IMG/VR virus record: IMGVR_UViG_3300042865_000182
Coordinates: 1-64,000 of that record
Strand: one strand, 5' to 3'
From: a virus
Length of the DNA: 64,000 nt
Position numbers and translations under genes: made by a program. Shown here one piece after another: positions 18,981 to 29,255 of the stretch (positions are counted from its first letter, which is position 1; each line of letters begins with the position of its first letter). The notes below the pieces were generated by a model. It had not been told where the DNA came from. It searched no databases and saw only the letters and a program-made list of their open reading frames with translations.

Positions 18981-21187
18981 TGAGTGAAATTTATCAAGAT
19001 ATACCAACCTATGACAACGGAAACTGGACAACCACAAGTTTTGAATCCAGAGAAGAGTTCAGCAACTTTATCTTTGGAGTATTTAAAGAACCAGGTAAGT
19101 ACAACTTCAATGAAACTACCAATAGAGTTTTCATATCTGAGTCACTTAAATTCAAAAAAGATGGAGTATATACTACAGCTCCATTCAAATCAAAAGACTA
19201 TATAGCTTATTGGGATGACCAGAAAGCTAAATGCCGCAAGGGTGTAATAGTTAAAGATAAAGATAACACATGGTTTGTAGCTAGAGAATACTACATGTGG
19301 TTAAACTTCTTACCCATCTTTGACAAAGAGATACAACAGTTTGGCTTTGCTAAAATCAGGGATGCTCAGTATCATATGGCTTTATATGAGTTGTTAGCAG
19401 AACTTAATTACAAACACTCAGCTATCTTAAAGAAAAGGCAGATAGCTTCTTCTTACTATCATATGGGCAAGTTTATAAATCAGCAATGGTTTGAGGCCGG
19501 AGTTACTCTCAAGATGGGTGCAAGTCTTAAGGACTATATTAATGAAAAAGGATCCTGGAAGTTCTTACAAGAATATGCTGCATTCTTAAATGAACACACA
19601 GCATGGTATAGACCTATGTCACCAGACAAAGTAATGATGTGGCAACAGAAGATTGAAGTAAGAAAAGGAGATAGAAAAACAGAAGTTGGTCTTAAAGGTA
19701 CTATACAAGGTATGTCATTTGAGAAAGATCCAACAAATGGTGTAGGGGGTCCAGTTAAATACTTCTTTCATGAGGAGGCTGGGATTGCTCCTAAGATGGA
19801 TCAGACATATGAGTACATGCGCCCGGCCATGAGATCTGGGCTTATTACTACAGGAATGTTTATAGCTGCAGGATCTGTGGGTGATCTATCACAGTGTAAT
19901 CCACTTAGAGATATGATCCTTAATCCATTATCTAAAGATGTATATGCAGTAGAAACTAATCTTATAGATGATAAAGGCACTCAAGGTATGTCAGGTTTAT
20001 TTATTCCTGAACAGTGGTCTATGCCTCCTCATATAGATACTTATGGTAATTCACTTGTAGAAGATGCATTAAAAGCATTAGATGAGCAGTTTGATAAATG
20101 GAAGAAAGAACTAAACCCGGAAGACTACCAGCTTAGGATATCTCAGCATCCAAGAAACATTAAAGAAGCATTTGATCATAGAACAGTATCTGTATTTCCT
20201 ACCCACTTACTTGCAGCACAAGAAAGAAGAATAGAAGAAAAAACCTATGGATATGAGTTCTTAGATATTAGCACAGATGAGAATGGTAAACCTGTAGTTA
20301 TGCCTACAAATAAAAGACCTATATCTGAGTTCCCAATATCTAAAAAGACAGAAGATAAAACAGGAGTATTGGTAGTATGGGAAAGACCAGTTAAAGATGC
20401 AGAGTTTGCTAAAACATATTATGCATCTATTGACCCGGTGTCTGAAGGAAAGACAACTACCTCAGAATCACTATGTTCAATATATGTAATGAAAGCTCCA
20501 ATTCAAGTAACTAAGGTTACTGGTGTTGAAACAGAGACATATATAGAACAGGGTAAAATAGTGGCTGCATGGTGTGGTAGATTTGATGATATAAATAAAA
20601 CTCATCAGAAGCTAGAGTTAATTATAGAATGGTACAATGCCTGGACACTTATAGAGAATAACATATCTCTATTTATTCAGTACATGATATCCAGAAAAAA
20701 ACAAAAGTACCTAGTACCTAAAGGTCAGATTATGTTTCTAAAAGATCTTGGATCCAATGCTAATGTATTTCAGGAGTATGGTTGGAAAAATACAGGTACT
20801 CTTTTTAAGGCACACCTTCTTAGTTATGCTATAGAATATTGTAAAGAGGAAATAGATGTAGAAACAAAACCAGATGGTACAATAGTAAGAACAAAATATG
20901 GTATAGAAAGACTTCCTGATCCTATGCTAATTAAAGAAATGAGAGAATATGCAGATGGAGTCAATGTGGATAGACTGGTTTCCTTTGCTGCTCTTGTTGC
21001 ATTTATGAGAATACAGGAAGCAAATAAAGGTTATCCAAAAATAACAATCATGGATGATGTGGCCAAAAACTTGCAAAAGTCAGAAAATTTGTTTAAATTA
21101 AATAGAAGTCCATTTAGACACATGGGGGGTTCTGGTAATTCATTAAGCAAAGGAATTACAAGATCTCCTTTTAAAAATATTAAATAG
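18980..21187 (+). CDS. terL: Terminase large subunit
   Basis: 735 aa. The N-terminal ATPase has a deviant Walker A-like KKRQIASSYY (about 151-160), Walker B KYFFHEEAG (E265/E266) and a coupling-type AAGSVGD. The C-terminal RNase H-like nuclease starts at YYASIDPVSEG (D485) and continues through FLKDLGSNANVF. It pumps DNA through the portal. Long terminases of this layout are usual in crAss-like phages. It starts TAATG-coupled to the upstream gene. Confidence 0.9.
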   Translation: MSEIYQDIPTYDNGNWTTTSFESREEFSNFIFGVFKEPGKYNFNETTNRVFISESLKFKKDGVYTTAPFKSKDYIAYWDDQKAKCRKGVIVKDKDNTWFVAREYYMWLNFLPIFDKEIQQFGFAKIRDAQYHMALYELLAELNYKHSAILKKRQIASSYYHMGKFINQQWFEAGVTLKMGASLKDYINEKGSWKFLQEYAAFLNEHTAWYRPMSPDKVMMWQQKIEVRKGDRKTEVGLKGTIQGMSFEKDPTNGVGGPVKYFFHEEAGIAPKMDQTYEYMRPAMRSGLITTGMFIAAGSVGDLSQCNPLRDMILNPLSKDVYAVETNLIDDKGTQGMSGLFIPEQWSMPPHIDTYGNSLVEDALKALDEQFDKWKKELNPEDYQLRISQHPRNIKEAFDHRTVSVFPTHLLAAQERRIEEKTYGYEFLDISTDENGKPVVMPTNKRPISEFPISKKTEDKTGVLVVWERPVKDAEFAKTYYASIDPVSEGKTTTSESLCSIYVMKAPIQVTKVTGVETETYIEQGKIVAAWCGRFDDINKTHQKLELIIEWYNAWTLIENNISLFIQYMISRKKQKYLVPKGQIMFLKDLGSNANVFQEYGWKNTGTLFKAHLLSYAIEYCKEEIDVETKPDGTIVRTKYGIERLPDPMLIKEMREYADGVNVDRLVSFAALVAFMRIQEANKGYPKITIMDDVAKNLQKSENLFKLNRSPFRHMGGSGNSLSKGITRSPFKNIK

Positions 21188-21192
21188 GTACT

Positions 21193-23943
21193 ATGAAGAT
21201 AATAAATGCCTTACAAGCAAAAGGAGGAGCAACAACAGAAAATAACAGAATGGGTAGCATCACCCAACCGTTACAGTTTATTCCTAAAAAAGAAAAAGAT
21301 GAAAAATGGGCAGCTTGGAATTTAGATTGGTTAGAGTGGCAAGGACTAAAACAAATCCGGAGAAATGCCAGAAGACTAATGAAAAATTACAAACTGGCAA
21401 AAGGTATCATAGATAAGTCTGATTATATAGTAGAAGAGAATAATGATTATAGAGATATTGTAGAAATATTAACTAAAGAAGATATCTCAGCATTAGAGTT
21501 AAAATTTTATCCAATTATACCAAATGTTATTAATGTTTTAGTAGCTGAGTTTGCAAAAAGATCTACTAAACTTACATATAGAGCAGTAGATGAATTTTCA
21601 TATAATGAATTGCTTGAGCAAAAAAGACAAATGGTTGAGGATGTTCTAATTCAAGATGCAAAACTAAAAGTTGCATCAGCTCTCATGGATAAAGGGCTTC
21701 AACCAGATTCAGAAGAGTTTCAACAAGAAACTTCTCCAGAAAAACTTAAATCACTTCCTGAGATTGAAATGTATTTTAGAAAAGATTACAGATCAATGGT
21801 AGAAGAATGGGCAACACATCAACATAAAGTTGATGTTGAAAGATTTAGAATGGATGAGCTTGAAGAAAGAGGTTTTAGAGATATGCTCATTACAGACCGT
21901 GAGTTCTGGCATTTCCGTATGATGGAGGATGATTATGAAGTAGAACTCTGGAATCCAGCTATTTCATTCTATCACAAGTCTCCAGATGCAAGATATATAT
22001 CACAAGCAAACTGGGCAGGTAAAACAGATATGATGACACCAGCCGATGTTATTGATAGATATGGATATTTAATGGATGAAGAACAACTTAGAGCTTTAGA
22101 AGCAGTTTATCCAATTAGATCTGCCGGTTATACTATTGGTGGTTTGCAAAATGATGGTTCTTTCTATGATGGAACCAAGTCTCATGATTGGAATACCAAT
22201 ATGCCATCTCTTGCATACAGACAATATACTACTGCTATGGGTGGTGCTGTATTAGAAGGCGGAGATATTATAACACAAATACTTTCTGAAGGAGAAGATT
22301 ATTATGATCAAGGTACTGCATATTTATTAAGAGTATCTACCATATATTGGAAGTCACAAAGGAAAATTGGACATTTAATTAATATAGATGATAATGGACA
22401 AGTAGAGATGGATATTGTAGATGAAGACTATGTATCTTCTACAAAACCAATTTATGACACTAGATTATTAAAAAATAAAACCAAGGATAACTTAGTTTAT
22501 GGAGAACATATAGATTGGATATGGATTAATGAAGTATGGGGTGGTGTAAAAATAGGACCAAATATTCCATCTTTCTGGGGTATGAATAATCCTGGAGGAT
22601 TTACTCCTATGTATATTGGTGTTGATAAACCTAAAATAGGACCATTAAGATTTCAATTTAAAGGTGACAATTCATTATATGGTTGCAAACTTCCTGTGGA
22701 GGGCGCAGTTTTTTCAGACAGAAATACCAAATCCACAGCACTTATTGACTTAATGAAGCCATACCAGATTGGTTATAATATAGTTAATAATCAGATAGCA
22801 GATATCTTAGTAGATGAGCTTGGTACTATAATCATGCTTGACCAGAACACTTTACCAAGACACTCATTAGGAGAAGATTGGGGTAAGGGTAACTATGCTA
22901 AGGCTTATGTAGCAATGAAAAATTTCCAGATGTTACCTCTAGATACATCTATTACAAATACTGAGAATGCATTAAACTTCCAACATTTCCAAAAATTAGA
23001 TCTATCTCAGACAGAGAGATTAATGTCTAGGATACAGTTAGCTAATCACTTTAAGCAACAAGCTTATGAAGTAATAGGTGTAACTCCACAAAGAATGGGA
23101 CAGCAGATTGCACAAATGACAGCAACAGGTATTGAACAAGCGGCAGCTGCATCATATGCTCAAACTGAAATGTTCTTTGTTCAACACTGTGATTACTTAA
23201 TGCCAAGAGTTCATCAAATGCGTACAGATCTAGCTCAGTATTATCATGCAACAAAACCATCAACTAGATTAAGTTATATAACTACTGCTGATGAAAAGGT
23301 AAACTTTGAAATAAATGGTACTGACCTTTTAATGAGGGATCTTAATATCTTCTGTAGTACAACTGCTAACCATAGAGCTGTTTTAGAGCAACTTAAACAA
23401 ATGGCTATGCAGAATAATACTACAGGAGCTAGTATCTATGATCTTGGTAAAATTGTTCAATCTGATTCTATTGCAGAACTTAACAATGCTCTTAAAGCTT
23501 CTGAACAAAAACAAGAACAACAAAAACAACAAGAACAACAACAACAACAACAAATGCAACAAGAACAACTTCAAAAACAACAAGAGATTGAGAAAATGAA
23601 GCTTGATGCTACTGCTGCAGAAAAAGAAAAAGATAGACAGACTGAGATACTTATAGCAGAAATTAGAGCTGCTGGTTATGGTTCAATGGCTGATGTTAAT
23701 AAAAATGAAATCTCTGACTATCAAGATGCTATGAGAGATATTAGACAAAGTGATCAATACATGGCTCAAAATCAACTTCAAAGAGATAAAGAAGCTACTA
23801 GAACTATGTTAGATAGAGATAAGAATGCAATTGAAAGAGAGAAGTTACAAGTACAAAGAGAGATAGCAGATAAGCAGTTACAAGTAGCTAGAGAGAATAA
23901 AAATAAATATGATAAAGGCGGTTCAGTAAAAAATAAAAAGTAG
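21193..23943 (+). CDS. Portal protein, with Gln-rich and basic C-terminal tail
   Basis: 916 aa directly after terL. The body (KNYKLAKGIIDKSDYIVEEN; PIIPNVINVLVAEFAKR; ...GVTPQRMGQQIAQMTATGIE) is the alpha-rich portal type of large Bacteroidota and crAss-like phages. Residues about 768-800 are a Gln-rich coiled coil (KQEQQKQQEQQQQQQMQQ), followed by a long charged helix. The last residues are YDKGGSVKNKK, a motif repeated in other virion proteins here. It forms the DNA channel and connector at the packaging vertex. Confidence 0.85.
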   Translation: MKIINALQAKGGATTENNRMGSITQPLQFIPKKEKDEKWAAWNLDWLEWQGLKQIRRNARRLMKNYKLAKGIIDKSDYIVEENNDYRDIVEILTKEDISALELKFYPIIPNVINVLVAEFAKRSTKLTYRAVDEFSYNELLEQKRQMVEDVLIQDAKLKVASALMDKGLQPDSEEFQQETSPEKLKSLPEIEMYFRKDYRSMVEEWATHQHKVDVERFRMDELEERGFRDMLITDREFWHFRMMEDDYEVELWNPAISFYHKSPDARYISQANWAGKTDMMTPADVIDRYGYLMDEEQLRALEAVYPIRSAGYTIGGLQNDGSFYDGTKSHDWNTNMPSLAYRQYTTAMGGAVLEGGDIITQILSEGEDYYDQGTAYLLRVSTIYWKSQRKIGHLINIDDNGQVEMDIVDEDYVSSTKPIYDTRLLKNKTKDNLVYGEHIDWIWINEVWGGVKIGPNIPSFWGMNNPGGFTPMYIGVDKPKIGPLRFQFKGDNSLYGCKLPVEGAVFSDRNTKSTALIDLMKPYQIGYNIVNNQIADILVDELGTIIMLDQNTLPRHSLGEDWGKGNYAKAYVAMKNFQMLPLDTSITNTENALNFQHFQKLDLSQTERLMSRIQLANHFKQQAYEVIGVTPQRMGQQIAQMTATGIEQAAAASYAQTEMFFVQHCDYLMPRVHQMRTDLAQYYHATKPSTRLSYITTADEKVNFEINGTDLLMRDLNIFCSTTANHRAVLEQLKQMAMQNNTTGASIYDLGKIVQSDSIAELNNALKASEQKQEQQKQQEQQQQQQMQQEQLQKQQEIEKMKLDATAAEKEKDRQTEILIAEIRAAGYGSMADVNKNEISDYQDAMRDIRQSDQYMAQNQLQRDKEATRTMLDRDKNAIEREKLQVQREIADKQLQVARENKNKYDKGGSVKNKK

Positions 23944-24002
23944 TATAGCTATATAGTGCAGAAAAAGTTTTGCTAATTTTTAAATTTATCAAGTTTATTT
24001 TG

Positions 24003-24022
24003 TATATTGAAGTATAACATAA
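24003..24022 (+). promoter_or_regulatory. Late-type promoter element (diverged)
   Basis: TATATTGAAGTATAACATAA, 33 bases before the ATG at 24036, after TTTATCAAGTTTATTTTG. An ACCAACA leader follows. Confidence 0.5.
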
Positions 24023-24035
24023 AAAACCAACACTT

Positions 24036-25298
24036 ATGGAAGACACAACTAAAACTGGGGAAACCCAGACATTAGACACTACAACGGTAGGTCAAGTAGA
24101 TGTAAATATTGATCAGATCTTTGGAATACCAGGAGCAGATAATGTAATGTTACCTGATTCTGATAATGAAGATGACAAACCAAAGTCTATGTTCTCTAAA
24201 GAAAATATAGACACCACGTTCCTTGACAACTCAACTGCTACTCCAAAAGAAAAGGAGGAAACAGCTGAAAAGAAAGCAGAAGTTGAAGAAACTATTGCTG
24301 AGCTTGATGGCTTAATTGCACAAGAAGAAGAAGCTGGTAATAAAGGAAGACCTAAAGTAGACAAGTCAGGTCTTGCTGAACTGGCAACTAAAATGATTGA
24401 AGAAGGTACATTAATTCCATTTGATGATGATAAACCATTAGAAGAATATACTACTAAAGACTTCAGAGAGTTATTTGAGGCTAACTTCCAAGAAAGAGAA
24501 GAAAAAGTAAGAAATAATGTACCTAAAGAATTCTTTAATTCACTTCCTGAAGAACTACAGTATGCAGCTAAATATGTAGCTGATGGTGGTCAAGATCTTA
24601 AAGGTCTTTTCAGAACTCTTGCCCAAGTAGAAGAAATGAGACAACTTGATCCATCTGATGAATATGATCAAGCTGAAATTGCAAGACAGTATCTTTATGC
24701 TACTAACTTTGGAACTACTGAAGAAATAGAAGCAGAAATTCAGGATTGGATGGATATGGATAAGCTAGAACAAAAAGCTAATCAATTCAAACCAAAGTTA
24801 GATAGAATGCAAGAAGAAATTATTGCAAGACAATTAGCAGAGCAAGAAGACAGAAAAGAACAACAGCAAGCAGCAGCAAAAGCTTATACCGATAATGTAT
24901 ATAATACTCTAGCTGCAGGTGATATTGGAGGAATTAAACTTGATAAAAAAACACAAGGTTTACTTTATTCAGGATTAGTTCAACCTAACTACCCTTCAAT
25001 TTCTGGTAAACCTACAAACTTACTTGGACATCTACTAGAGAAGTATCAGTTTGTAGAACCAAGACATGATCTTATTGCTGAAGCACTTTGGTTACTTGCT
25101 GATCCAAATGGATATAAAAATAGAGTAAGAGAACAAGGTGGAAAAGCAGCTACAGAAAAAGTAGTAAGACAATTGAAAACAGAAGAGGCTAGAAGAAGTA
25201 CAGCATCTACTCAGTATGATGAACCTGAGAGAAGAAATACAACTACTAGAGCTCCACAAAAAACCATCTCAAGAGCTAATATGTTCAAGAGATTTTAA
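24036..25298 (+). CDS. Scaffolding-type head assembly protein, 420 aa
   Basis: The N-terminal third is disordered and acidic (LPDSDNEDDKPKSMFSKENI). Then come a coiled coil (KEETAEKKAEVEETIAELDG), an amphipathic helical middle (EEIIARQLAEQEDRKEQQQ) and a basic C-terminus (RRNTTTRAPQKTISRANMF). This charge pattern and the position between portal and capsid are typical of scaffolding proteins, whose basic C-terminus binds the capsid protein. There is no protease signature. Confidence 0.7.
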   Translation: MEDTTKTGETQTLDTTTVGQVDVNIDQIFGIPGADNVMLPDSDNEDDKPKSMFSKENIDTTFLDNSTATPKEKEETAEKKAEVEETIAELDGLIAQEEEAGNKGRPKVDKSGLAELATKMIEEGTLIPFDDDKPLEEYTTKDFRELFEANFQEREEKVRNNVPKEFFNSLPEELQYAAKYVADGGQDLKGLFRTLAQVEEMRQLDPSDEYDQAEIARQYLYATNFGTTEEIEAEIQDWMDMDKLEQKANQFKPKLDRMQEEIIARQLAEQEDRKEQQQAAAKAYTDNVYNTLAAGDIGGIKLDKKTQGLLYSGLVQPNYPSISGKPTNLLGHLLEKYQFVEPRHDLIAEALWLLADPNGYKNRVREQGGKAATEKVVRQLKTEEARRSTASTQYDEPERRNTTTRAPQKTISRANMFKRF

Positions 25299-25324
25299 TT
25301 AGTAACAAATAAAAACAAATAAAA

Positions 25325-26941
25325 ATGGCAACTCCAGTTTTAAACAATGGTATATTTCTACGAGATACCGCGTACAATGCTACGTCACATGTAGACTCTT
25401 ACCACTTGGTTAACATGTTGAAGGATGCAGAACCAATGGACTTAGGTCCAGTAGACCTATGGGCTATGGCTCAGAAGGTGGAAATGCCTCTTTACCAAAT
25501 GTCTAGCTTTGGTGGTAAAAATGTAATTATGGTTGATAATGCTCGTGGTGAGTATAAGTGGCAGACTCCAGTGTCTGTAGACTTACCTTACATCCTTGAG
25601 GATATTGAACCAGAAAACAACTTTAAAGGTATTGAAGGAACAACCTTCCGTATCAAGCTTAACAGACGTGAGTTTGGACATGGTGATATCATCACTTATG
25701 ACAAATATAACGGAGTTGAGATGTACATTACTGCTGAAGATATCCTTCCATTAGGAGATGGATACATCTATACAGTACAGTTGGTAAACAATGACAACTT
25801 TAAATACTTGGATAACAAGTACTTGGCTAATGGTACTAAAGTTTTCCGTAAAGGTTCTGCCCGTGGAGAATATGGTGAAAGATTTTCAGATATCACAACA
25901 AGAACAGGATTCCGTGAATTCTATAACTTTGTTGGTGGTGCTGAAGCTCACGTACATTATTCTATCTCTAGCCGTGCTGACTTGATGATCAAAGGTGGTA
26001 TGAATGCAGATGGTACAGTTCCTGTAACTGAGATCTGGAGAACATTTGACAAATCTGTTGATCCATCAATCACTTCTTTGGAAGACATGGTTAAAGTTCT
26101 TGGAAAAGATAAAGTTAAAAAAGCATTTGATAACGGAGACTTATCACGTACTTTCTTAACTACAATGGAAGCTGCTCACTTAACTAAAATTGCTTCTGAT
26201 ATTGAGACTTACTTAATGTGGGGACAAGGAGGTAGAGTGCGTCAAGATGGTCCAGATGATCTAAGATTATCTGTGGGTCTTTGGAAGCAGTTGGATAACT
26301 CATTCAAAAGAGTATACAACAAAAATAACTTTACATTAGATTTATTCCGTGGAGAGATCTACAACTTCTTCAATGGTAAAGTTGAGTTCCAAGGTCCAGA
26401 TCCTAAGCGTTCACTAGTAGTACAAACTGGTATGGGTGGTATGAGAATGGTAAATGAAGCTATTAAGCGTGAGGCTGTATCTTCAGGTTTACTTATCCAG
26501 GCTGCTGATATTGGTGCTATCACTGGTAAAGGTATGGACTTGAACTTTGGATTTGCTTACACTTCATATGTAATTCCATTCTTGGCAAATGTTAAGTTTG
26601 TTCTTAACCCAGCATTTGACAATGTTCATACAAATGATATTGAGAACCCAATCATTGATGGTTTCCCATTATCTTCTTACTCATTCATTATCTTTGATAT
26701 TACAGATAACACTAATGACAACATCTACTTGTTGAAGTTATCTTGGGATAATCAATTGAAGTGGTGGTATCAAAATGGTACTATGGATTATATGGGCCGT
26801 TCTCAAGGATTCCAGTCTTCTGGACAATTCAACGGATACCGTGTGATGATGTCTCAAACAATGCCAGCTATCTGGGTTAAGGATCCAACTAAAGTCCTTA
26901 AGATTGTTATGAGAAACCCAATCACTGGTGGATCATTCTAA
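25325..26941 (+). CDS. Major capsid protein
   Basis: 538 aa. It starts MATPVLNNGIFLRDTAYNAT. Recognisable features are an extended N-arm, an E-loop-like part (EGTTFRIKLNRREFGHGDII), a long spine-helix region (SLEDMVKVLGKDKVKKAF) and a P-domain/A-domain-like end (VKFVLNPAFDNVHTND; RVMMSQTMPAIWVKDPTKVL). Position after the scaffold and its own terminator fit the major capsid of crAss-like phages. Arg codons are often CGT and Phe/Asn codons TTC/AAC, unlike most neighbours, which indicates very high expression. Confidence 0.87.
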   Translation: MATPVLNNGIFLRDTAYNATSHVDSYHLVNMLKDAEPMDLGPVDLWAMAQKVEMPLYQMSSFGGKNVIMVDNARGEYKWQTPVSVDLPYILEDIEPENNFKGIEGTTFRIKLNRREFGHGDIITYDKYNGVEMYITAEDILPLGDGYIYTVQLVNNDNFKYLDNKYLANGTKVFRKGSARGEYGERFSDITTRTGFREFYNFVGGAEAHVHYSISSRADLMIKGGMNADGTVPVTEIWRTFDKSVDPSITSLEDMVKVLGKDKVKKAFDNGDLSRTFLTTMEAAHLTKIASDIETYLMWGQGGRVRQDGPDDLRLSVGLWKQLDNSFKRVYNKNNFTLDLFRGEIYNFFNGKVEFQGPDPKRSLVVQTGMGGMRMVNEAIKREAVSSGLLIQAADIGAITGKGMDLNFGFAYTSYVIPFLANVKFVLNPAFDNVHTNDIENPIIDGFPLSSYSFIIFDITDNTNDNIYLLKLSWDNQLKWWYQNGTMDYMGRSQGFQSSGQFNGYRVMMSQTMPAIWVKDPTKVLKIVMRNPITGGSF

Positions 26942-26959
26942 TCCAAATCTATATATACA

Positions 26960-26988
26960 GGGAGGGGGAAACTCCTCCCTTTTTTTTA
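26960..26988 (+). terminator. Strong terminator after the capsid gene
   Basis: GGGAGG and CCTCCC pair (6 bp, 8-base loop), then eight T. Confidence 0.9.
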
Positions 26989-27019
26989 AAATTTAATAAC
27001 CAACAAAATAAAAACCAAC

Positions 27020-28039
27020 ATGGAAACACAATTTACAATGGTAGAAACCGGCAAGGGGACTGTTAAACAAACATCTATTGCCGTACGTCCGTTCTTTGAC
27101 AACTCAGCTTCTAATATGGGATTAGAAACTTATGGTATCTCTCTCTTTGATGGAGTAACTCATAATGAGCAACTTGCTTGTTTAGAAAACAATGGTGTAG
27201 TAAGATATATCACTGGTCTAAATGAATTTGCTCCAGAGATTAAGTTACTTAATCCGGAAGATAGAGAAGCTAGAGTAAGAGAAATAAGATCTGCAATAGT
27301 TGAACTTGAAAAAGAGTTAGCTGCAAATGTTATTGAGATAGATGATCCACAGTTTTGGAATAAGGTAAAATTACTTAAACCTGATAATGCAGAGTTTTGG
27401 AATAAGATATCTATATCTTGTAGTAATGAACCTTTATTCTTAGATCCAAAGGATCCATATGATAGAATTAAACTATATGCTATTGAAGCAGGTGGTTTTT
27501 CTATTGTAGCAAAAAGTTTTGATGATGCTAGATCAAAAGCAGTTCCACCTAAGTTTTATTTAGATAAAGAAGAGGAAACTGTTATGTATAGAACAGAGTA
27601 CAAAAAACTCCGTAACAAAGCATTGTCAGAATTACAAAAATTATTTGACAAAAACAGTACTAAGTTATTCTACATTGCAAAAGTTGTAGATATCAACAGT
27701 ACACAATATAAGAGATCAACTCCATTAGATATTATCTATGAAAATATGGATAGACATATCAATGGTGAGGGTGGAGAAACCAACAAAGAAAGAGCTGCAA
27801 AATCCTTCATGGAGACTGCAACTTTAGATATGGAAACACTAAAAATTAAATCAATTGTTAGAGATTCCGTTTTTTTTAAGTATATTATTAATAAGGCAGA
27901 TGGATATATATACCATGCTAAGTCTAATAGCTTACTTGGTAGAAATGTTTCTGATGTTGTTGAGTTCTTGAAAAACCCTTTAAATGAGGACCTTTTAAAA
28001 GATCTTAACCTTGCCTGTGAAAAGTATTGGAACTCTTAA
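27020..28039 (+). CDS. Probable head protein, 339 aa
   Basis: METQFTMVETGKGTVKQTSI, then FGY-type and helical stretches (IRSAIVELEKELAANVIEI) and a C-terminus SNSLLGRNVSDVVEFLKNP. Two Trp-Asn-Lys phrases (QFWNKVKLL and EFWNKISIS) look like a short duplication. No family can be named. Two ACCAACA leaders precede the start. It is the first gene after the capsid and likely a capsid-associated or auxiliary protein. Confidence 0.7.
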   Translation: METQFTMVETGKGTVKQTSIAVRPFFDNSASNMGLETYGISLFDGVTHNEQLACLENNGVVRYITGLNEFAPEIKLLNPEDREARVREIRSAIVELEKELAANVIEIDDPQFWNKVKLLKPDNAEFWNKISISCSNEPLFLDPKDPYDRIKLYAIEAGGFSIVAKSFDDARSKAVPPKFYLDKEEETVMYRTEYKKLRNKALSELQKLFDKNSTKLFYIAKVVDINSTQYKRSTPLDIIYENMDRHINGEGGETNKERAAKSFMETATLDMETLKIKSIVRDSVFFKYIINKADGYIYHAKSNSLLGRNVSDVVEFLKNPLNEDLLKDLNLACEKYWNS

Positions 28040-28051
28040 AATAAAAATAAA

Positions 28052-28237
28052 ATGAAAACTAAACTTACAAAAGCAAGTAAGGGTGTAATAGTTAAAGCTA
28101 ATGGTAATATGCCAGTAGATAAAACACCTGGATCTAAAGGTGTTAAATCTGGAGTTAATCCTAAAGCTTCTGCATCTAAAACTGCTAAGAAACCTTCTAA
28201 GTCAAGAAGCAAAGCTCCTAAAAAAGCTACACCATAA
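28052..28237 (+). CDS. Small very basic protein, 61 aa
   Basis: MKTKLTKASKGVIVKANGNM, then a Lys/Ser/Pro/Ala tail (TAKKPSKSRSKAPKKATP) like histone H1-type tails. The N-terminal KASKGVIVKANGNM shares the K-x-V-K-A-x-x-G-M pattern with virion proteins at 28590 and 48357. It is probably packaged with DNA or in the capsid interior. Confidence 0.65.
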   Translation: MKTKLTKASKGVIVKANGNMPVDKTPGSKGVKSGVNPKASASKTAKKPSKSRSKAPKKATP

Positions 28238-28248
28238 AATAATTTAAA

Positions 28249-28587
28249 ATGCCAAAGGATTCTTGCTATCATAGTGTAAAAGCACGGTATGCCGTGTTCC
28301 CTTCAGCAAGGGCTTCTCAAGCTATTGCCAAATGCCGTAAAGGTAAAGGGCAAGTTAGGAAGACTGAGAAAGGAACAGAGCTAAAAAGATGGCAAGCTGA
28401 GAAATGGCAAGATACAAAATCTGGAAAACCTTGTGGTGCCGGTGGTAAAAATGAATACTGCCGGCCTACAAAAAAGGTGTCAAGTAAGACACCAAAAACT
28501 AAGTATGAATTAACTCCTTCTAAACTAGCTGCTAAGAAAGCTGAAAAGTCTAGAGTAGGTATGGGAAGAAGAGTATCAAAAGCATAA
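28249..28587 (+). CDS. Basic DUF5872-type protein, 112 aa
   Basis: MPKDSCYHSVKARYAVFPSA followed by RASQAIAKCRKG matches the short DUF5872 pattern (C-Y-x-x-V-K-x-x-Y-x-x-x-P-S-A-x-A-S). The second module RWQAEKWQDTKSGKPCGAGG, then YCRPTKKVSSKTPKT, is another small Cys-containing basic unit seen in phages and giant viruses as I recall. It is likely a DNA-binding or virion-interior protein. Confidence 0.7.
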   Translation: MPKDSCYHSVKARYAVFPSARASQAIAKCRKGKGQVRKTEKGTELKRWQAEKWQDTKSGKPCGAGGKNEYCRPTKKVSSKTPKTKYELTPSKLAAKKAEKSRVGMGRRVSKA

Positions 28588-28589
28588 TT

Positions 28590-29009
28590 ATGGCAACAAT
28601 AAAAACAAAAAAACCAGTTAAAAAATTAGTTAAAGCTAAAGCAGGTATGGAAACAAAAGGACCTGGTGATAGATTAAGAAATTTATATAATAAAGCACTT
28701 GGAAGAAAAACATCTACTGTATCTGTTGATTATGAAGTAGATGGAAAAAATGTACCATTTACAGGAACTGTGACTGAAGGTAAACGTAAAGCAATTATGA
28801 ATGTTTCTAATCCAGAATATGGCTCAACCAAATCTGTAGACAGATTTAATAAAAGAGGTGCTTTAAAAAGCCAAAGGATTGTTGATAGAGACACTAGTGG
28901 TAAAAAAATTAAAGTAACAAAAAATAAGGTTGATAAATCAGGAAATATTCAGAGCTCAGTTCCATTCCAAAGAAAAAAAGGTGGAGCAGTAAAATCTAAA
29001 AAGAAATAG
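28590..29009 (+). CDS. Basic virion-type protein with KKGG tail, 139 aa
   Basis: The N-terminus KKLVKAKAGMETKGPGD shares the K-L-V-K-A-K-x-G-M pattern with the 48357 protein. The middle is a small beta domain (VSVDYEVDGKNVPFTGTVTE). The C-terminus is FQRKKGGAVKSKKK, like the portal and 30368 tails. It is a probable packaged or head-associated protein. Confidence 0.65.
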   Translation: MATIKTKKPVKKLVKAKAGMETKGPGDRLRNLYNKALGRKTSTVSVDYEVDGKNVPFTGTVTEGKRKAIMNVSNPEYGSTKSVDRFNKRGALKSQRIVDRDTSGKKIKVTKNKVDKSGNIQSSVPFQRKKGGAVKSKKK

Positions 29010-29010
29010 T

Positions 29011-29253
29011 ATGGCAACCAAGAAAACAACAACTAAAAAAGCACCAGCTAAGAAAGCAAGTACTACAAGTATATCTATTGGACTTGGTGGTAATAAAGCT
29101 GAGATGAGAAAATGGGAAATTGAATCTGCTGTATCTACATTACAAAGAGCTGCTGAGATTCAAAAGAATGCTAAGCTAATGGCTGATGTAAAAAAGATGG
29201 CTGCTGAAAAAGCAAAAGAGTTCAGTAGTATTGCTGCTGGTAAAAAGATTTAA
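29011..29253 (+). CDS. Small basic helical protein, 80 aa
   Basis: MATKKTTTKKAPAKKASTTS resembles a histone-like or AlgP-type Lys/Ala tail. It is followed by a helix (RKWEIESAVSTLQRAAEIQK) and a second helix (MADVKKMAAEKAKEFSSIAA). It is part of the basic-protein cluster. Confidence 0.65.
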   Translation: MATKKTTTKKAPAKKASTTSISIGLGGNKAEMRKWEIESAVSTLQRAAEIQKNAKLMADVKKMAAEKAKEFSSIAAGKKI

Positions 29254-29255
29254 TC

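Noticed and set aside
23497-23590. CAA-repeat tract in the portal gene as a microsatellite or assembly error
   Set aside because: The frame is kept, codons are mixed with GAA and CTT, and a Gln-rich coiled coil fits the protein context.
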